Shown piece after piece: positions 32,923 to 40,487 of a stretch of 61,601 nucleotides of DNA (positions are counted from its first letter, which is position 1; every line of letters starts with the position of its first letter). The DNA is from Ga0077527 sp964486865 (GTDB taxonomy: Bacteria > Pseudomonadota > Gammaproteobacteria > Burkholderiales > SG8-41): NCBI GenBank assembly GCA_964486865.1, contig CAZAOZ010000015.1, forward strand, positions 1 to 61,601, written 5' to 3'. A program made the position numbers and the translations under genes. A model generated the notes under the pieces. It did no database searches. It saw only the letters and a program-made list of their open reading frames with translations, and was not told the DNA's origin.

Positions 32923-34266
32923 ATGAGTGCAGATACCGGAACAGACACCGTGCCGCAGCCGGTCGAAGCGCGGAAGATCGGCAAGTACGAGATCATCAGG
33001 GAAATCGGGCGCGGCGCGACCAGCGTGGTGTACAAGGCGTTCGATCCATTCCAGGACCGCGAGGTCGCCGTGAAGGCGGTGTTCCCCGACGCCCTTGGCG
33101 ACCGGGAGAACGGGTGGCGGTACCGCAAGTTGTTTGTTACCGAAGCGTCACTGGCCGGCAAACTGTCGCATCCGCATATCGTGGAGATCTACGATGCCGT
33201 TGCCGACGAGGAGGCCAGCTACATCGTCATGGAATACGTCGATGGCACAACGCTGGAGCAGTACGCGCGCGTGGACAAGCTGCTGCCGGTAACGCGGGTG
33301 CTGGAGATCATCTACAAATGCGCGCGCGCGCTCGATTACGCCGCGCGGGAAGGCGTGATTCACCGGGACATCAAGCCGGCGAACATACTGCTTTCCACCG
33401 GAGAAGACATCAAGATATCCGACTTCGGTGCGGCATTGAACGCGGCCAGCGAATCCACGCAGATCACCGGCGTGGGATCGCCGGCCTATATGTCCCCGGA
33501 GCAGGTGCGCGAACAGCAGCTGACTTATCAGACCGACATTTTTTCACTGGGCGTGGTGTTCTACCAGTTGCTGACCGGCCGCCTGCCGTTTGTGGGCGCC
33601 AACAACTACAGCATCATCTACCAGATCATCAATGTCGAGCCGCCGCCGCCGAGCCGGTTCCGCGCCGAGGTGTCGCCGCAGGTTGATGCCATCGTATTGC
33701 ACATGCTGCAGAAAAATACCGCCGACCGTTATCAGACTTGGGGCGACCTCGCCGGCGACCTGGTGGAGGTGCTCTGTGGAGGGCGCGCCAAGGCGAAGGG
33801 CGGCATACCGGAGGCCGAAAAATTCGATACGCTGCGCAAGCTCGAATTTTTTCATGCTTTCAGCGATGTCGAGTTATGGGAGGTGCTGCGGCTGGCCAAG
33901 TGGCATCGTTTGCTGCGCGATGCGGTGCTGATTCAGGAAGGCGACATCGGTTCGTCGTTTTTCATTCTGGCGAGCGGTGAAGTCCAGGTGCGCAAGCAGG
34001 ATCGCCTGCTCAACATTCTCAAGGCCGGCGAATGCTTTGGCGAGATGGCCTATCTGGGCAAGCACAAGTTTCAGCGGTCAGCGAGCGTGGTGGCAGCCAC
34101 AGATGTCATGGTCATCGAGATTCGTGCCGAAACCCTGCCCCAGGCGTCGGAGCTCTGCCGCCATCATTTCAATGGCGCCTTTCTGGAGTTGCTGGTGGAT
34201 CGCCTGGGAACGGCCAATCTGCGGCTGTCGCAATTGCTGGCGGAGCGCAATGTCAGTGTTTATTGA
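32923..34266 (+). CDS. Ser/Thr protein kinase fused to a cyclic-nucleotide-binding domain
   Basis: 447-residue cytoplasmic protein. An intact Hanks kinase domain (about 20-285) has loop IGRGATSVVYKA, K51, D149 in HRDIKPAN, D167 in DFG, and GSPAYMSPEQ. It is fused to a C-terminal cNMP-binding domain (about 305-430). The phosphate-binding cassette FGEMAYL...QRSASV (E374, R385, S386) keeps the residues that contact the cyclic phosphate in CRP and PKA, so cAMP or cGMP binding is plausible. The order is the reverse of eukaryotic PKG. No membrane segment is seen. The CHASE2 adenylate cyclase at 8329 is an obvious candidate source of ligand. Confidence 0.9.
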   Translation: MSADTGTDTVPQPVEARKIGKYEIIREIGRGATSVVYKAFDPFQDREVAVKAVFPDALGDRENGWRYRKLFVTEASLAGKLSHPHIVEIYDAVADEEASYIVMEYVDGTTLEQYARVDKLLPVTRVLEIIYKCARALDYAAREGVIHRDIKPANILLSTGEDIKISDFGAALNAASESTQITGVGSPAYMSPEQVREQQLTYQTDIFSLGVVFYQLLTGRLPFVGANNYSIIYQIINVEPPPPSRFRAEVSPQVDAIVLHMLQKNTADRYQTWGDLAGDLVEVLCGGRAKAKGGIPEAEKFDTLRKLEFFHAFSDVELWEVLRLAKWHRLLRDAVLIQEGDIGSSFFILASGEVQVRKQDRLLNILKAGECFGEMAYLGKHKFQRSASVVAATDVMVIEIRAETLPQASELCRHHFNGAFLELLVDRLGTANLRLSQLLAERNVSVY

Positions 34267-34345
34267 TGCGCCGCCCGCTTGCCCAGCGCCTTCATATATT
34301 AGAGTTTAATGCTACACTAATCGGTTTGAAGAGGAGGGGTCCCAA

Positions 34346-34573
34346 ATGCAGTTTGACAAGGAGCTTGACGCGCGCGGCCTGAACTGTCCGTTACCTATCC
34401 TGCGCACCAAGAAAGCGCTGACCGACATGACCACCGGCCAAGTGCTGAAAATCATGGCGACCGATCCGGGCGCAGTCAAGGATTTTCAGGCGTTCGCGAA
34501 GCAGACCGGCAATGAATTGCTGTCGTCGGACGCAGCCGGCAAGGATTTCATTTTTTTCATGAAAAAGAAGTAA
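34346..34573 (+). CDS. tusA: TusA-family sulfur carrier
   Basis: 75-residue sulfurtransferase of the TusA/SirA family, with the active-site cysteine in NCPLPILRTKKAL (C14). In sulfur oxidisers TusA passes persulfide sulfur in the cytoplasm to the Dsr or sHdr pathway. A very strong GAGGAGGGG site precedes the ATG. With dsrE2 at 36213 and soxYZAXB upstream it fits a cytoplasmic sulfur-relay role; a tRNA thiolation role is the alternative. Confidence 0.9.
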   Translation: MQFDKELDARGLNCPLPILRTKKALTDMTTGQVLKIMATDPGAVKDFQAFAKQTGNELLSSDAAGKDFIFFMKKK

Positions 34574-34664
34574 CACGGAGACCATCCGGACATGGGGTTG
34601 CCCGGCTGCGCGTGCCGGCGGAACTTGCCTGTAACCGGACACGGCGGCGGCCCGAAAGGAAGTG

Positions 34665-35174
34665 ATGAAAGTTTCAATCAATAATTTGTTGTTTTCATTA
34701 TGTTCACTTTGCGCCCTGGGCGCCGGACCGTTGCGGGCCCAGGATGCGACGTTTGCGACCCGGTCGCTGACGCCGGAGTCTGCGCTGAAAGTGGCGCAGG
34801 CGGCGTTGAAAAAATGCCGCGACGAGGGCTTTCAGGTCGCGGTCGCGGTGGTCGATCGCAGCGGGGTGACGCAGGTCATGTTGCGTGACCGTTTTGCCGG
34901 GCCGCATACGCCGGCGATGGCCGAGGACAAGGCATGGTCGGCAGTGACGTTTCGCACCAACACCGCGGATATTGATCGCGCCACCCAGCCGGGCATGCAG
35001 CAGAGCGGCATTCGCCAGCGGCCGCGGGTGGTGGCGGTGGCCGGCGGCATGATCATCGAAGGCGCAGGATCGCTGCTCGGCGGCATCGGGGTGTCCGGCG
35101 CGCCCGCTGGCGACCGCGACGACATTTGCGCCAAAGCCGGCATTGCCGCCATCCAGGACAGCATCGATTTTTGA
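34665..35174 (+). CDS. Secreted GlcG/HbpS-like protein
   Basis: 169-residue protein with a signal peptide (cleavage near residue 24, PLRAQ) and a GlcG/HbpS (DUF336) fold: LTPESALKVAQAAL, VAVAVVDRSGV, RDRFAGPHTPAMAEDKAWSAV, GGMIIEGAGSLLGGIGVSGAP. Members bind haem or small molecules; its role here is unknown. ATG 34665 has AAAGGAAG upstream; GTG 34662 overlaps it. A 9-bp hairpin (35181-35201) follows the stop. Confidence 0.8.
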   Translation: MKVSINNLLFSLCSLCALGAGPLRAQDATFATRSLTPESALKVAQAALKKCRDEGFQVAVAVVDRSGVTQVMLRDRFAGPHTPAMAEDKAWSAVTFRTNTADIDRATQPGMQQSGIRQRPRVVAVAGGMIIEGAGSLLGGIGVSGAPAGDRDDICAKAGIAAIQDSIDF

Positions 35175-35498
35175 CCGGAACAGCCATGGACTCCATGGCT
35201 GATAACGTCCCGCGATCCGTTTCTGCCATCCGGACCGTCGCATCAATGCACTGTAAATGCGGCCCTGATTACCCGCCGGCAAGGTGTGCTGCATGTCATG
35301 CCGGCAGCACCGCTTGAATCTGCCGGGAATCTGCGCGGGAACGGGTTGCGCACCGGATTACCCCTACGGACTCTATTGACATCCTTGCGGGGCGGGAACA
35401 TTATTATCAAATAATAATATGTCTATAAAGTAATGTTTCGGCAACGGCATTGCGCGCGATTTCACCGGGCGCGCGGTTGTTTCAGGCAAGGAGGGGAT
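35175..35498. other. Intergenic region before the SCP2-like/dsrE2/fadL genes
   Basis: It holds a 9-bp hairpin CAGCCATGG/CCATGGCTG (35181-35201) without a T-run, a sigma-70-like promoter (35376-35404), a 7-bp inverted repeat (35400-35418), and an AAGGAGGGG ribosome site just before the TTG start at 35499. No open frame in it looks coding. Confidence 0.5.
35376..35418 (+). promoter_or_regulatory. Sigma-70-like promoter with overlapping operator-like palindrome
   Basis: A perfect -35 TTGACA (35376-35381) is followed after 17 nt by CATTAT (35399-35404, 4/6 to TATAAT). The palindrome ATTATTA-TCAAA-TAATAAT (35400-35418) overlaps the -10 and start region, where a repressor would act. Confidence 0.6.
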
Positions 35499-36011
35499 TT
35501 GAAAAAAACAATTTTGGCTGGGGCGGCTTTGGCTTTTTTTTCGGCGGCGGGTCAGGCTGCGCCGGTGATGATGGATCCGGCATGGGCACAGGGTATGTGC
35601 CAGGCATGGAATGCCGATCCGGAACTGACCAGCAAACTGGTCGAATCGGACTGGGTCAATAACAACAAAAAACGCGGTTTCAAGGTGATGCAGATCTATC
35701 GTGCCGATTGCGAGAGCAGCCCGCGTATCGAACTGCGCGTGTCCGAGAAAAACGGCAAGGCAATATGCGTTTATGGCGGCAAAGCCGAAACCAAGCTCGA
35801 TTCCGATGTGGATTACCTGATGTGGGCGGATACGCCCCGCTGGACCGAAATGGGCAAAGGCGAATACGGTCCGATGCGCGCGATGTTTTTCCAGCGCCTG
35901 CGGTTTGACGGTCCCATGGGGGAAGCGATGGGCAATATGGGTCCCTTTGAGAGCTTCCTGTTGCTGGTGGGCAAGGTGCCCGGCGATGTGGCGACATGCC
36001 CGGCCAAATAA
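35499..36011 (+). CDS. Secreted SCP2-like (sterol carrier protein-type) domain protein
   Basis: 170-residue exported protein. The TTG start at 35499 has a strong AAGGAGGGG site and gives a clear signal peptide (MKKTILAGAALAFFSAAGQA). The mature part resembles an SCP2 lipid-binding fold (ELRVSEKNGKAICVYGG, DYLMWADTPRWTEMGKGEYGPMRAM, LRFDGPMGEAM). Starting earlier at 35433 would hide the signal peptide. It precedes dsrE2 and a FadL-type porin, so a role in handling hydrophobic sulfur or lipids in the periplasm is possible. The assignment is by pattern only. Confidence 0.68.
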   Translation: MKKTILAGAALAFFSAAGQAAPVMMDPAWAQGMCQAWNADPELTSKLVESDWVNNNKKRGFKVMQIYRADCESSPRIELRVSEKNGKAICVYGGKAETKLDSDVDYLMWADTPRWTEMGKGEYGPMRAMFFQRLRFDGPMGEAMGNMGPFESFLLLVGKVPGDVATCPAK

Positions 36012-36212
36012 CCATGAAATGGTCCGTGCAGCGGTTGCGCGTCCACGCCGGCACAGTTTGATAACTTGCTGATTAAAGAAGATTGTTTAACATTGTTTCG
36101 TGTCGGTGGCCGGCGTGGCAGAAAACAGGCGTATGGAATATGCCAAAACAGGCGTGTTCCAGCGCTTGAATCAGCTAAGCGCCCGGTTGCAATGACTGTC
36201 TGAGAGGATTAC

Positions 36213-36818
36213 ATGTCGGAAATGATTGAGCTTGGCCGGATAGACGAAATCATCGAAAAGCGGCTCGAAGCGTTGCTGCCGAAAAAGCTGGAGGAAATTG
36301 CGGCCCGCAAAACGCCGTCGATGACCATCATCGCCACCAAGGGCACGCTCGACTGGGCGTATCCGCCGTTCATTCTGGCGTCCACTGCGGCGGCGCTGGG
36401 CTGGAATGTATCGATCTTTTTCACGTTCTACGGGCTGCAGCTGCTGCGCAAGGATATTTCAGATCTGAAAATCAGCCCGCTGGGTAATCCGGGCATGCCG
36501 ATGAAAATGCCCTTCGGCCCGGATTGGTTCAAGGCGATCAACTGGAACATCCCGAATATCGTGCAGGCCACGGTGCCCGGCTTTGAAACCTTGGCGACTG
36601 CATTGATGAAACAAACCATCAGCAACAACGGCGTGGCTGACATTGCCGAACTGCGCGCTCTGAGCCTGGAGGCCGGCGTCAACATGATCGGCTGCCAGAT
36701 GACGGTCGATCTGTTCGGCTTCAAGCACGAGGATTTCATACCGGAAGTCAAAGAGTATTGCGGCGCGGCGACGTTCCTGCCGATGGCGCAGGTAGCCGAT
36801 GTCAGTCTGTACATGTAG
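36213..36818 (+). CDS. dsrE2: DsrE2-family sulfur transfer protein (DsrE/DsrF/DrsH-like)
   Basis: 201-residue member of the DsrE2 family. An N-terminal helix is followed by a DsrE fold with TIIATKGTLDWAYPPFIL and the conserved cysteine in MIGCQMTVDLFGF (C161). Hydrophobic segments near residues 48-75 suggest membrane association, as known for DsrE2. These proteins accompany TusA and rhodanese in sulfur-oxidiser gene clusters and take part in the cytoplasmic sulfur relay. ATG 36213 has GAGAGGA upstream. Confidence 0.9.
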   Translation: MSEMIELGRIDEIIEKRLEALLPKKLEEIAARKTPSMTIIATKGTLDWAYPPFILASTAAALGWNVSIFFTFYGLQLLRKDISDLKISPLGNPGMPMKMPFGPDWFKAINWNIPNIVQATVPGFETLATALMKQTISNNGVADIAELRALSLEAGVNMIGCQMTVDLFGFKHEDFIPEVKEYCGAATFLPMAQVADVSLYM

Positions 36819-36868
36819 TCCCGATTGAATTAAACAACGCTCTGTCATTCAATACACTGGAGGGGATC

Positions 36869-38206
36869 ATGAAACACACAAAAACATTTTCAGCAATTGC
36901 GCTGGCAGTAGCGGGCGCGCTGACCGCCGGTGCGGCAGGCGCGACGAACGGTTATTTTTCTCACGGCTATGGCATGAAGGCCAAGGGCATGGCGGGCGCC
37001 TCGACCGCGATGGCTACGGACACCTTCGGCGGTGCGTCCAATCCTGCCAAGATGGTGTGGGTGGGCGACCGCATCGACTTCGGTGTCGATCTGTTCAGTC
37101 CGCGGCGCAGTTCGGAAAGGACTGGAGTTAGCGGCTTTGGTACTGGTATGAATGGCTCCGCTGACAGCGACAGCAATTACTTTCTTATTCCGGAATTTGG
37201 CTACAATAAAATGATTAACCCTAACCTGTCGTTGGGGGTTACGGTTTACGGCAACGGCGGCATGAATACCGATTATCCCGGCGGCCAGATTGGCGCGGCC
37301 ACGGCCTGCGCCGGGTTCAATGCCTCGGGACCGGCGGGTGCACCCTACAACCTGCTGTGCGGCAGCGGCAGACTCAACATGGATATGATGCAATTGATCG
37401 TTGCGCCGACGGCGGCTTATAAAATCAGCCCCGACCATTCGGTGGGCATCTCACCGCTGCTGGCGTACCAGCGCTTCAAGATGGATGGCTTGCAGGGCTT
37501 TGTTGGCTATACCTCGTCTGGCACCACCAACTTCCTGACCAACAAAGGCTATGACAGCTCTACCGGTGTCGGCGTGCGCCTCGGCTGGATGGGCAAGCTT
37601 TCCGACCGTGTGACCGCGGGCGCTGCTTATTCCCCGAAATTGAAAATGGGAAAGTTTGATAAATACAGGGAACTGTTTGCCAACCAGGGTTTGATGGATA
37701 TTCCCGAGAACTACAACCTCGGACTGGCCTTCAAGGCCACGCCCCAAGTGACGGTTGCGCTCGATTACCAGCGCATCAATTACAGCGGGGTGGCTTCGGT
37801 CAACAATCCCAGCACGAATTTCGGCGCGACGATCGGCTCTACGCTGGGGGTGGCCGGCGGGCGCGGCTTCGGCTGGGATGACGTCAACGTGGTCAAGATC
37901 GGGGTCGAGTATGCATATTCGCAAAGCCTGACGCTGCGTGCCGGACTCAACCATGGCGATAATCCGATTCAGGCTCGCGACGTGACCTTCAACATCATCG
38001 CGCCGGGCGTGGTTCAGGACCACCTGACGCTCGGTTTCACCCACAAGACGAAGAGCGGCGGCGAACTGACATTCGCCTACATGCACGCGTTTACCAAGTC
38101 GGTGACAGGCGCGTCGCTGTTCAATACCTGGGTGCCAGGCACCGGCAACGAAACCATCAAGATGTACCAGAATTCGTACGGTATTGCCTACGGCTGGAAA
38201 ATGTAG
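36869..38206 (+). CDS. FadL/TodX-family outer-membrane transport protein
   Basis: 445-residue beta-barrel with a signal peptide (cleavage near AGA-TNG, residue 25). The FadL-type N-terminal hatch is NGYFSHGYGMKAKGMAGAS followed by GGASNPAKM, and the C-terminus ends in an aromatic strand with terminal YGWKM. FadL proteins import hydrophobic compounds across the outer membrane. Placement 50 bp after dsrE2 and near sox genes suggests a sulfur-related substrate such as polysulfane or elemental sulfur, which is an inference. ATG 36869 with GGAGGGG is preferred; a longer in-frame start at 36758 lies inside dsrE2. A strong terminator follows. Confidence 0.88.
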   Translation: MKHTKTFSAIALAVAGALTAGAAGATNGYFSHGYGMKAKGMAGASTAMATDTFGGASNPAKMVWVGDRIDFGVDLFSPRRSSERTGVSGFGTGMNGSADSDSNYFLIPEFGYNKMINPNLSLGVTVYGNGGMNTDYPGGQIGAATACAGFNASGPAGAPYNLLCGSGRLNMDMMQLIVAPTAAYKISPDHSVGISPLLAYQRFKMDGLQGFVGYTSSGTTNFLTNKGYDSSTGVGVRLGWMGKLSDRVTAGAAYSPKLKMGKFDKYRELFANQGLMDIPENYNLGLAFKATPQVTVALDYQRINYSGVASVNNPSTNFGATIGSTLGVAGGRGFGWDDVNVVKIGVEYAYSQSLTLRAGLNHGDNPIQARDVTFNIIAPGVVQDHLTLGFTHKTKSGGELTFAYMHAFTKSVTGASLFNTWVPGTGNETIKMYQNSYGIAYGWKM

Positions 38207-38229
38207 TCCGTCAGATATAGGCTGTGCAG

Positions 38230-38262
38230 GAAAAGGGCTGTGTTTCACAGCCCTTTTCTTTT
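38230..38262 (+). terminator. Rho-independent terminator of the dsrE2-fadL transcript
   Basis: A perfect 13-bp stem (left arm GAAAAGGGCTGTG, 38230-38242) with a TTT loop and right arm 38246-38258 is followed by TTTTAT. Confidence 0.92.
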
Positions 38263-38401
38263 ATAACCCGCTGGCTGGTTGACATGCTTGCAACAACCCT
38301 TGCAGCGGAGTCCTTTCTGGTCGAACGCATGCACGATGGCCTGCAGGTACGTGGTGCCGTGGTGCGCCAAGCAGTCATTGCGGCATGATGAGGGAACTGA
38401 A

Positions 38402-39103
38402 ATGAGGGGGATGGTGATGGGTAAGCCGGAAAAAATCGCGGCGGGACGGCGGGCATGGCTGCGCAGCGCGGCGGCTGCGGCGGTGGTTGCTGCGGGCATG
38501 CTGCGGCTGCGTGCGGCACTGGCGGCGGGGACGCTGCCGCCGGGTGTTGCGCAGATCAAGGGTGATGTGCGCATCAATGGCAAACCGGCGGAACGCGGGC
38601 AACGGGTGGCGCCCGGTGACGTGATCGTCACCGGCAAGGGCGCCGAGCTGGTGTTTGTCGCCGAGCGCGACGCTTTTCTGGTGCGCGCCGACAGTCGCGT
38701 GGAATTCGGGGAAAAAGCAGCGCGTGGCGCGGCGACGGTGCTGCGCGTCCTGACCGGCGCGCTGCTGTCGGTGTTCGAATCCGGCGTGCGCCGCGAGATC
38801 CGCACGGCCACGGCGACCATCGGCATCCGCGGTACCGGTATTTATATCGAAGTCGAGACACAGCGCACCTACGCCTGCACCTGCTACGGCGAGGCGGTGC
38901 TGATACCCGTCGATGATCCGCAGGAAGCGGAGACCGTGCGCACGCGCCGCCACGATCAGCCGCGCTATATCTACGGCAAGGGCATGCCCAGAATGCTGGA
39001 GGCTGCGCCGGTGATCAATCACACGGACGCGGAACTGCAGATGCTGGAGTCCCTCGTTGGCAGAAAAGTGCCTTTCGAGATGGGGACTTATATCGAGCGA
39101 TGA
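38402..39103 (+). CDS. FecR-domain protein with Tat-like signal
   Basis: About 233 residues. The N-terminus GRRAWLRSAAAAAVVAAG looks like a Tat or Sec signal. The rest is a FecR-type beta domain (APGDVIVTGKGAELVFVAERDAFLVR written here in part, ATIGIRGTGIYIEVE). TYACTCYGEAVLIPV holds two nearby cysteines. The protein is unlike the transmembrane anti-sigma FecR, because no sigma factor or TonB receptor is adjacent. Possible starts are 38402, 38411 and 38417; GAGGGGG (38404-38410) would favour 38417. Function is unknown, probably a periplasmic binding or scaffold protein. Confidence 0.75.
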   Translation: MRGMVMGKPEKIAAGRRAWLRSAAAAAVVAAGMLRLRAALAAGTLPPGVAQIKGDVRINGKPAERGQRVAPGDVIVTGKGAELVFVAERDAFLVRADSRVEFGEKAARGAATVLRVLTGALLSVFESGVRREIRTATATIGIRGTGIYIEVETQRTYACTCYGEAVLIPVDDPQEAETVRTRRHDQPRYIYGKGMPRMLEAAPVINHTDAELQMLESLVGRKVPFEMGTYIER

Positions 39104-39104
39104 T

Positions 39105-39170
39105 GCAACCGACGGTTGCTTTCCGATTGGAACGCAAACTGGCGCCGGTGGGCAGCGACATGGCGCCAGT
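39105..39170. repeat. Two inverted repeats between convergent genes
   Basis: GCAACC-GAC-GGTTGC (39105-39119) is followed by TTT and could be a weak terminator. A second repeat, ACTGGCGCC (39138-39146) and GGCGCCAGT (39162-39170), has 9-bp perfect arms. Confidence 0.4.
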
Positions 39171-39198
39171 GGCGCAGATAATACGTAATATCTTGTTT

Positions 39199-40449
39199 TT
39201 ATTGAATTATTTTTAGATCCTTGTAGATTGGTCGCAATTGCGCGCGCAACGCCGGCATGCGCCGCCACAGCAGCAGCGCCGTCGCCGTGCAGATGCCGCC
39301 GCCGATCGCCAGCGTTGCCGGTGCGCCGATGGCCGCGGCCAGCGCGCCGCCGGCGAGACTGCCCAGCGGATACATGCCGAGAAAGGCCACTGAAAAAATA
39401 CCCATGATGCGTCCGCGCATGCGGTCATCGACGATGGTCTGGATCACCGTGCTGACCGCCATGCCGTTGACGACTATGCCGAAGCCCGTCACCGCCAGCG
39501 CCGCGAACGACAGCGGCAGCCAGGGCGACAACGCGAACACCAGGGCGCCGAGACCGGCGCACAGCGAGGCAAAGGTGATCCAGCGCGTCAGCCCGCGCAC
39601 ATCGCGCCGCGAGGCCAGCGCCAGCATGCCGATCACGCCGCCGCCGCCGGCGGCACCGATCAGAAATCCCAGCATATCGGCCCCGCCGCCATACACCTCG
39701 GCGGCAAAAATCGGCATCAGCGTCTGGTAGGGCGTAACCATGAAGCTGATGGTCGCCACCATCGGCAGCAGCCAGCGGATGGGAATGATGTTCCAGGCAT
39801 AACGCGCACCTTCGGCCAGTTGTTGCCAGGGCGATGCCGCGGTGCGCTCAATCAGGCGCGGGGTGATGGCCATCATCATCACCATGGCGATGATGAGTAT
39901 CTTGCTCAGCGCATTGGCGATGAAGCAGAACGCTTCGGTGGATACGGCGAGCAGCAGGCCGGCGACTGTAGGCCCGATCATGCGTCCGGCGCTTTGCATC
40001 AGCGCATTCATGGCAATGGCGCTGGGCAGGTCTTCGCGCACCGTGACCATTTCGGTGGTGAATGCGAGCCGGATTGGCGTGTCGACGGCATTGATGATGC
40101 CGAGAACCAGCGCGGTGACGATGATGTGCCAGACCTCGACGGCGCCGGCCCAGGTGAGTACGGCCAGCACCAGCGGCGGCACGGCGGACACCACTTGCGT
40201 GAACAGCAGCAGTTTGTGCTTGTCGAAGCGGTCGGCCCACATGCCGCCGAAGGGCGCGAAGACGAGTATGGCAATCTGTCCGGCGAAGCCGGTGACGCCG
40301 AGCAGCCATGCCGATTCGGTCATCCGGTATACCAGCCAGGCCATGGCGATCTGCTGTATCCAGTTGCCGATGATGGACAGCGTCTGGCCGTAGAAAAACA
40401 GCCGGTAGTTGCGGTGACGCAGCGCGCGCAGTGTGTGTTTGATTTCCAT
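39199..40449 (-). CDS. MFS transporter (EntS-like, MFS_3 type)
   Basis: 416-residue inner-membrane protein with 12 predicted helices. MEIKHTLRALRHRNYRLFFYGQ is a typical start for the EntS-like MFS_3 group. Signature loops include FGGMWADRFDKHKLLL between helices 2 and 3, DTPIRLAFTTEMV, and GRIMGIFSVAFLGMYPLG. Members export siderophores or drugs; the substrate here is unknown. It begins 38 bp after the valS stop in the same direction and may be co-transcribed. ATG 40449 is preferred, since the frame upstream of it overlaps valS. Confidence 0.87.
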   Translation of the reverse strand: MEIKHTLRALRHRNYRLFFYGQTLSIIGNWIQQIAMAWLVYRMTESAWLLGVTGFAGQIAILVFAPFGGMWADRFDKHKLLLFTQVVSAVPPLVLAVLTWAGAVEVWHIIVTALVLGIINAVDTPIRLAFTTEMVTVREDLPSAIAMNALMQSAGRMIGPTVAGLLLAVSTEAFCFIANALSKILIIAMVMMMAITPRLIERTAASPWQQLAEGARYAWNIIPIRWLLPMVATISFMVTPYQTLMPIFAAEVYGGGADMLGFLIGAAGGGGVIGMLALASRRDVRGLTRWITFASLCAGLGALVFALSPWLPLSFAALAVTGFGIVVNGMAVSTVIQTIVDDRMRGRIMGIFSVAFLGMYPLGSLAGGALAAAIGAPATLAIGGGICTATALLLWRRMPALRAQLRPIYKDLKIIQ

Positions 40450-40487
40450 CGGATCAACAACGCGGGCGGATACGCCCTGGCGTTGGA

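Noticed and set aside
35126..35317. 63-codon plus-strand frame after the HbpS-like gene
   Set aside because: It begins inside the previous gene in another frame and has no domain or ribosome site.
36758..36868. Upstream extension of the FadL-family gene
   Set aside because: The extra sequence overlaps dsrE2 and would bury the signal peptide that starts at 36869.
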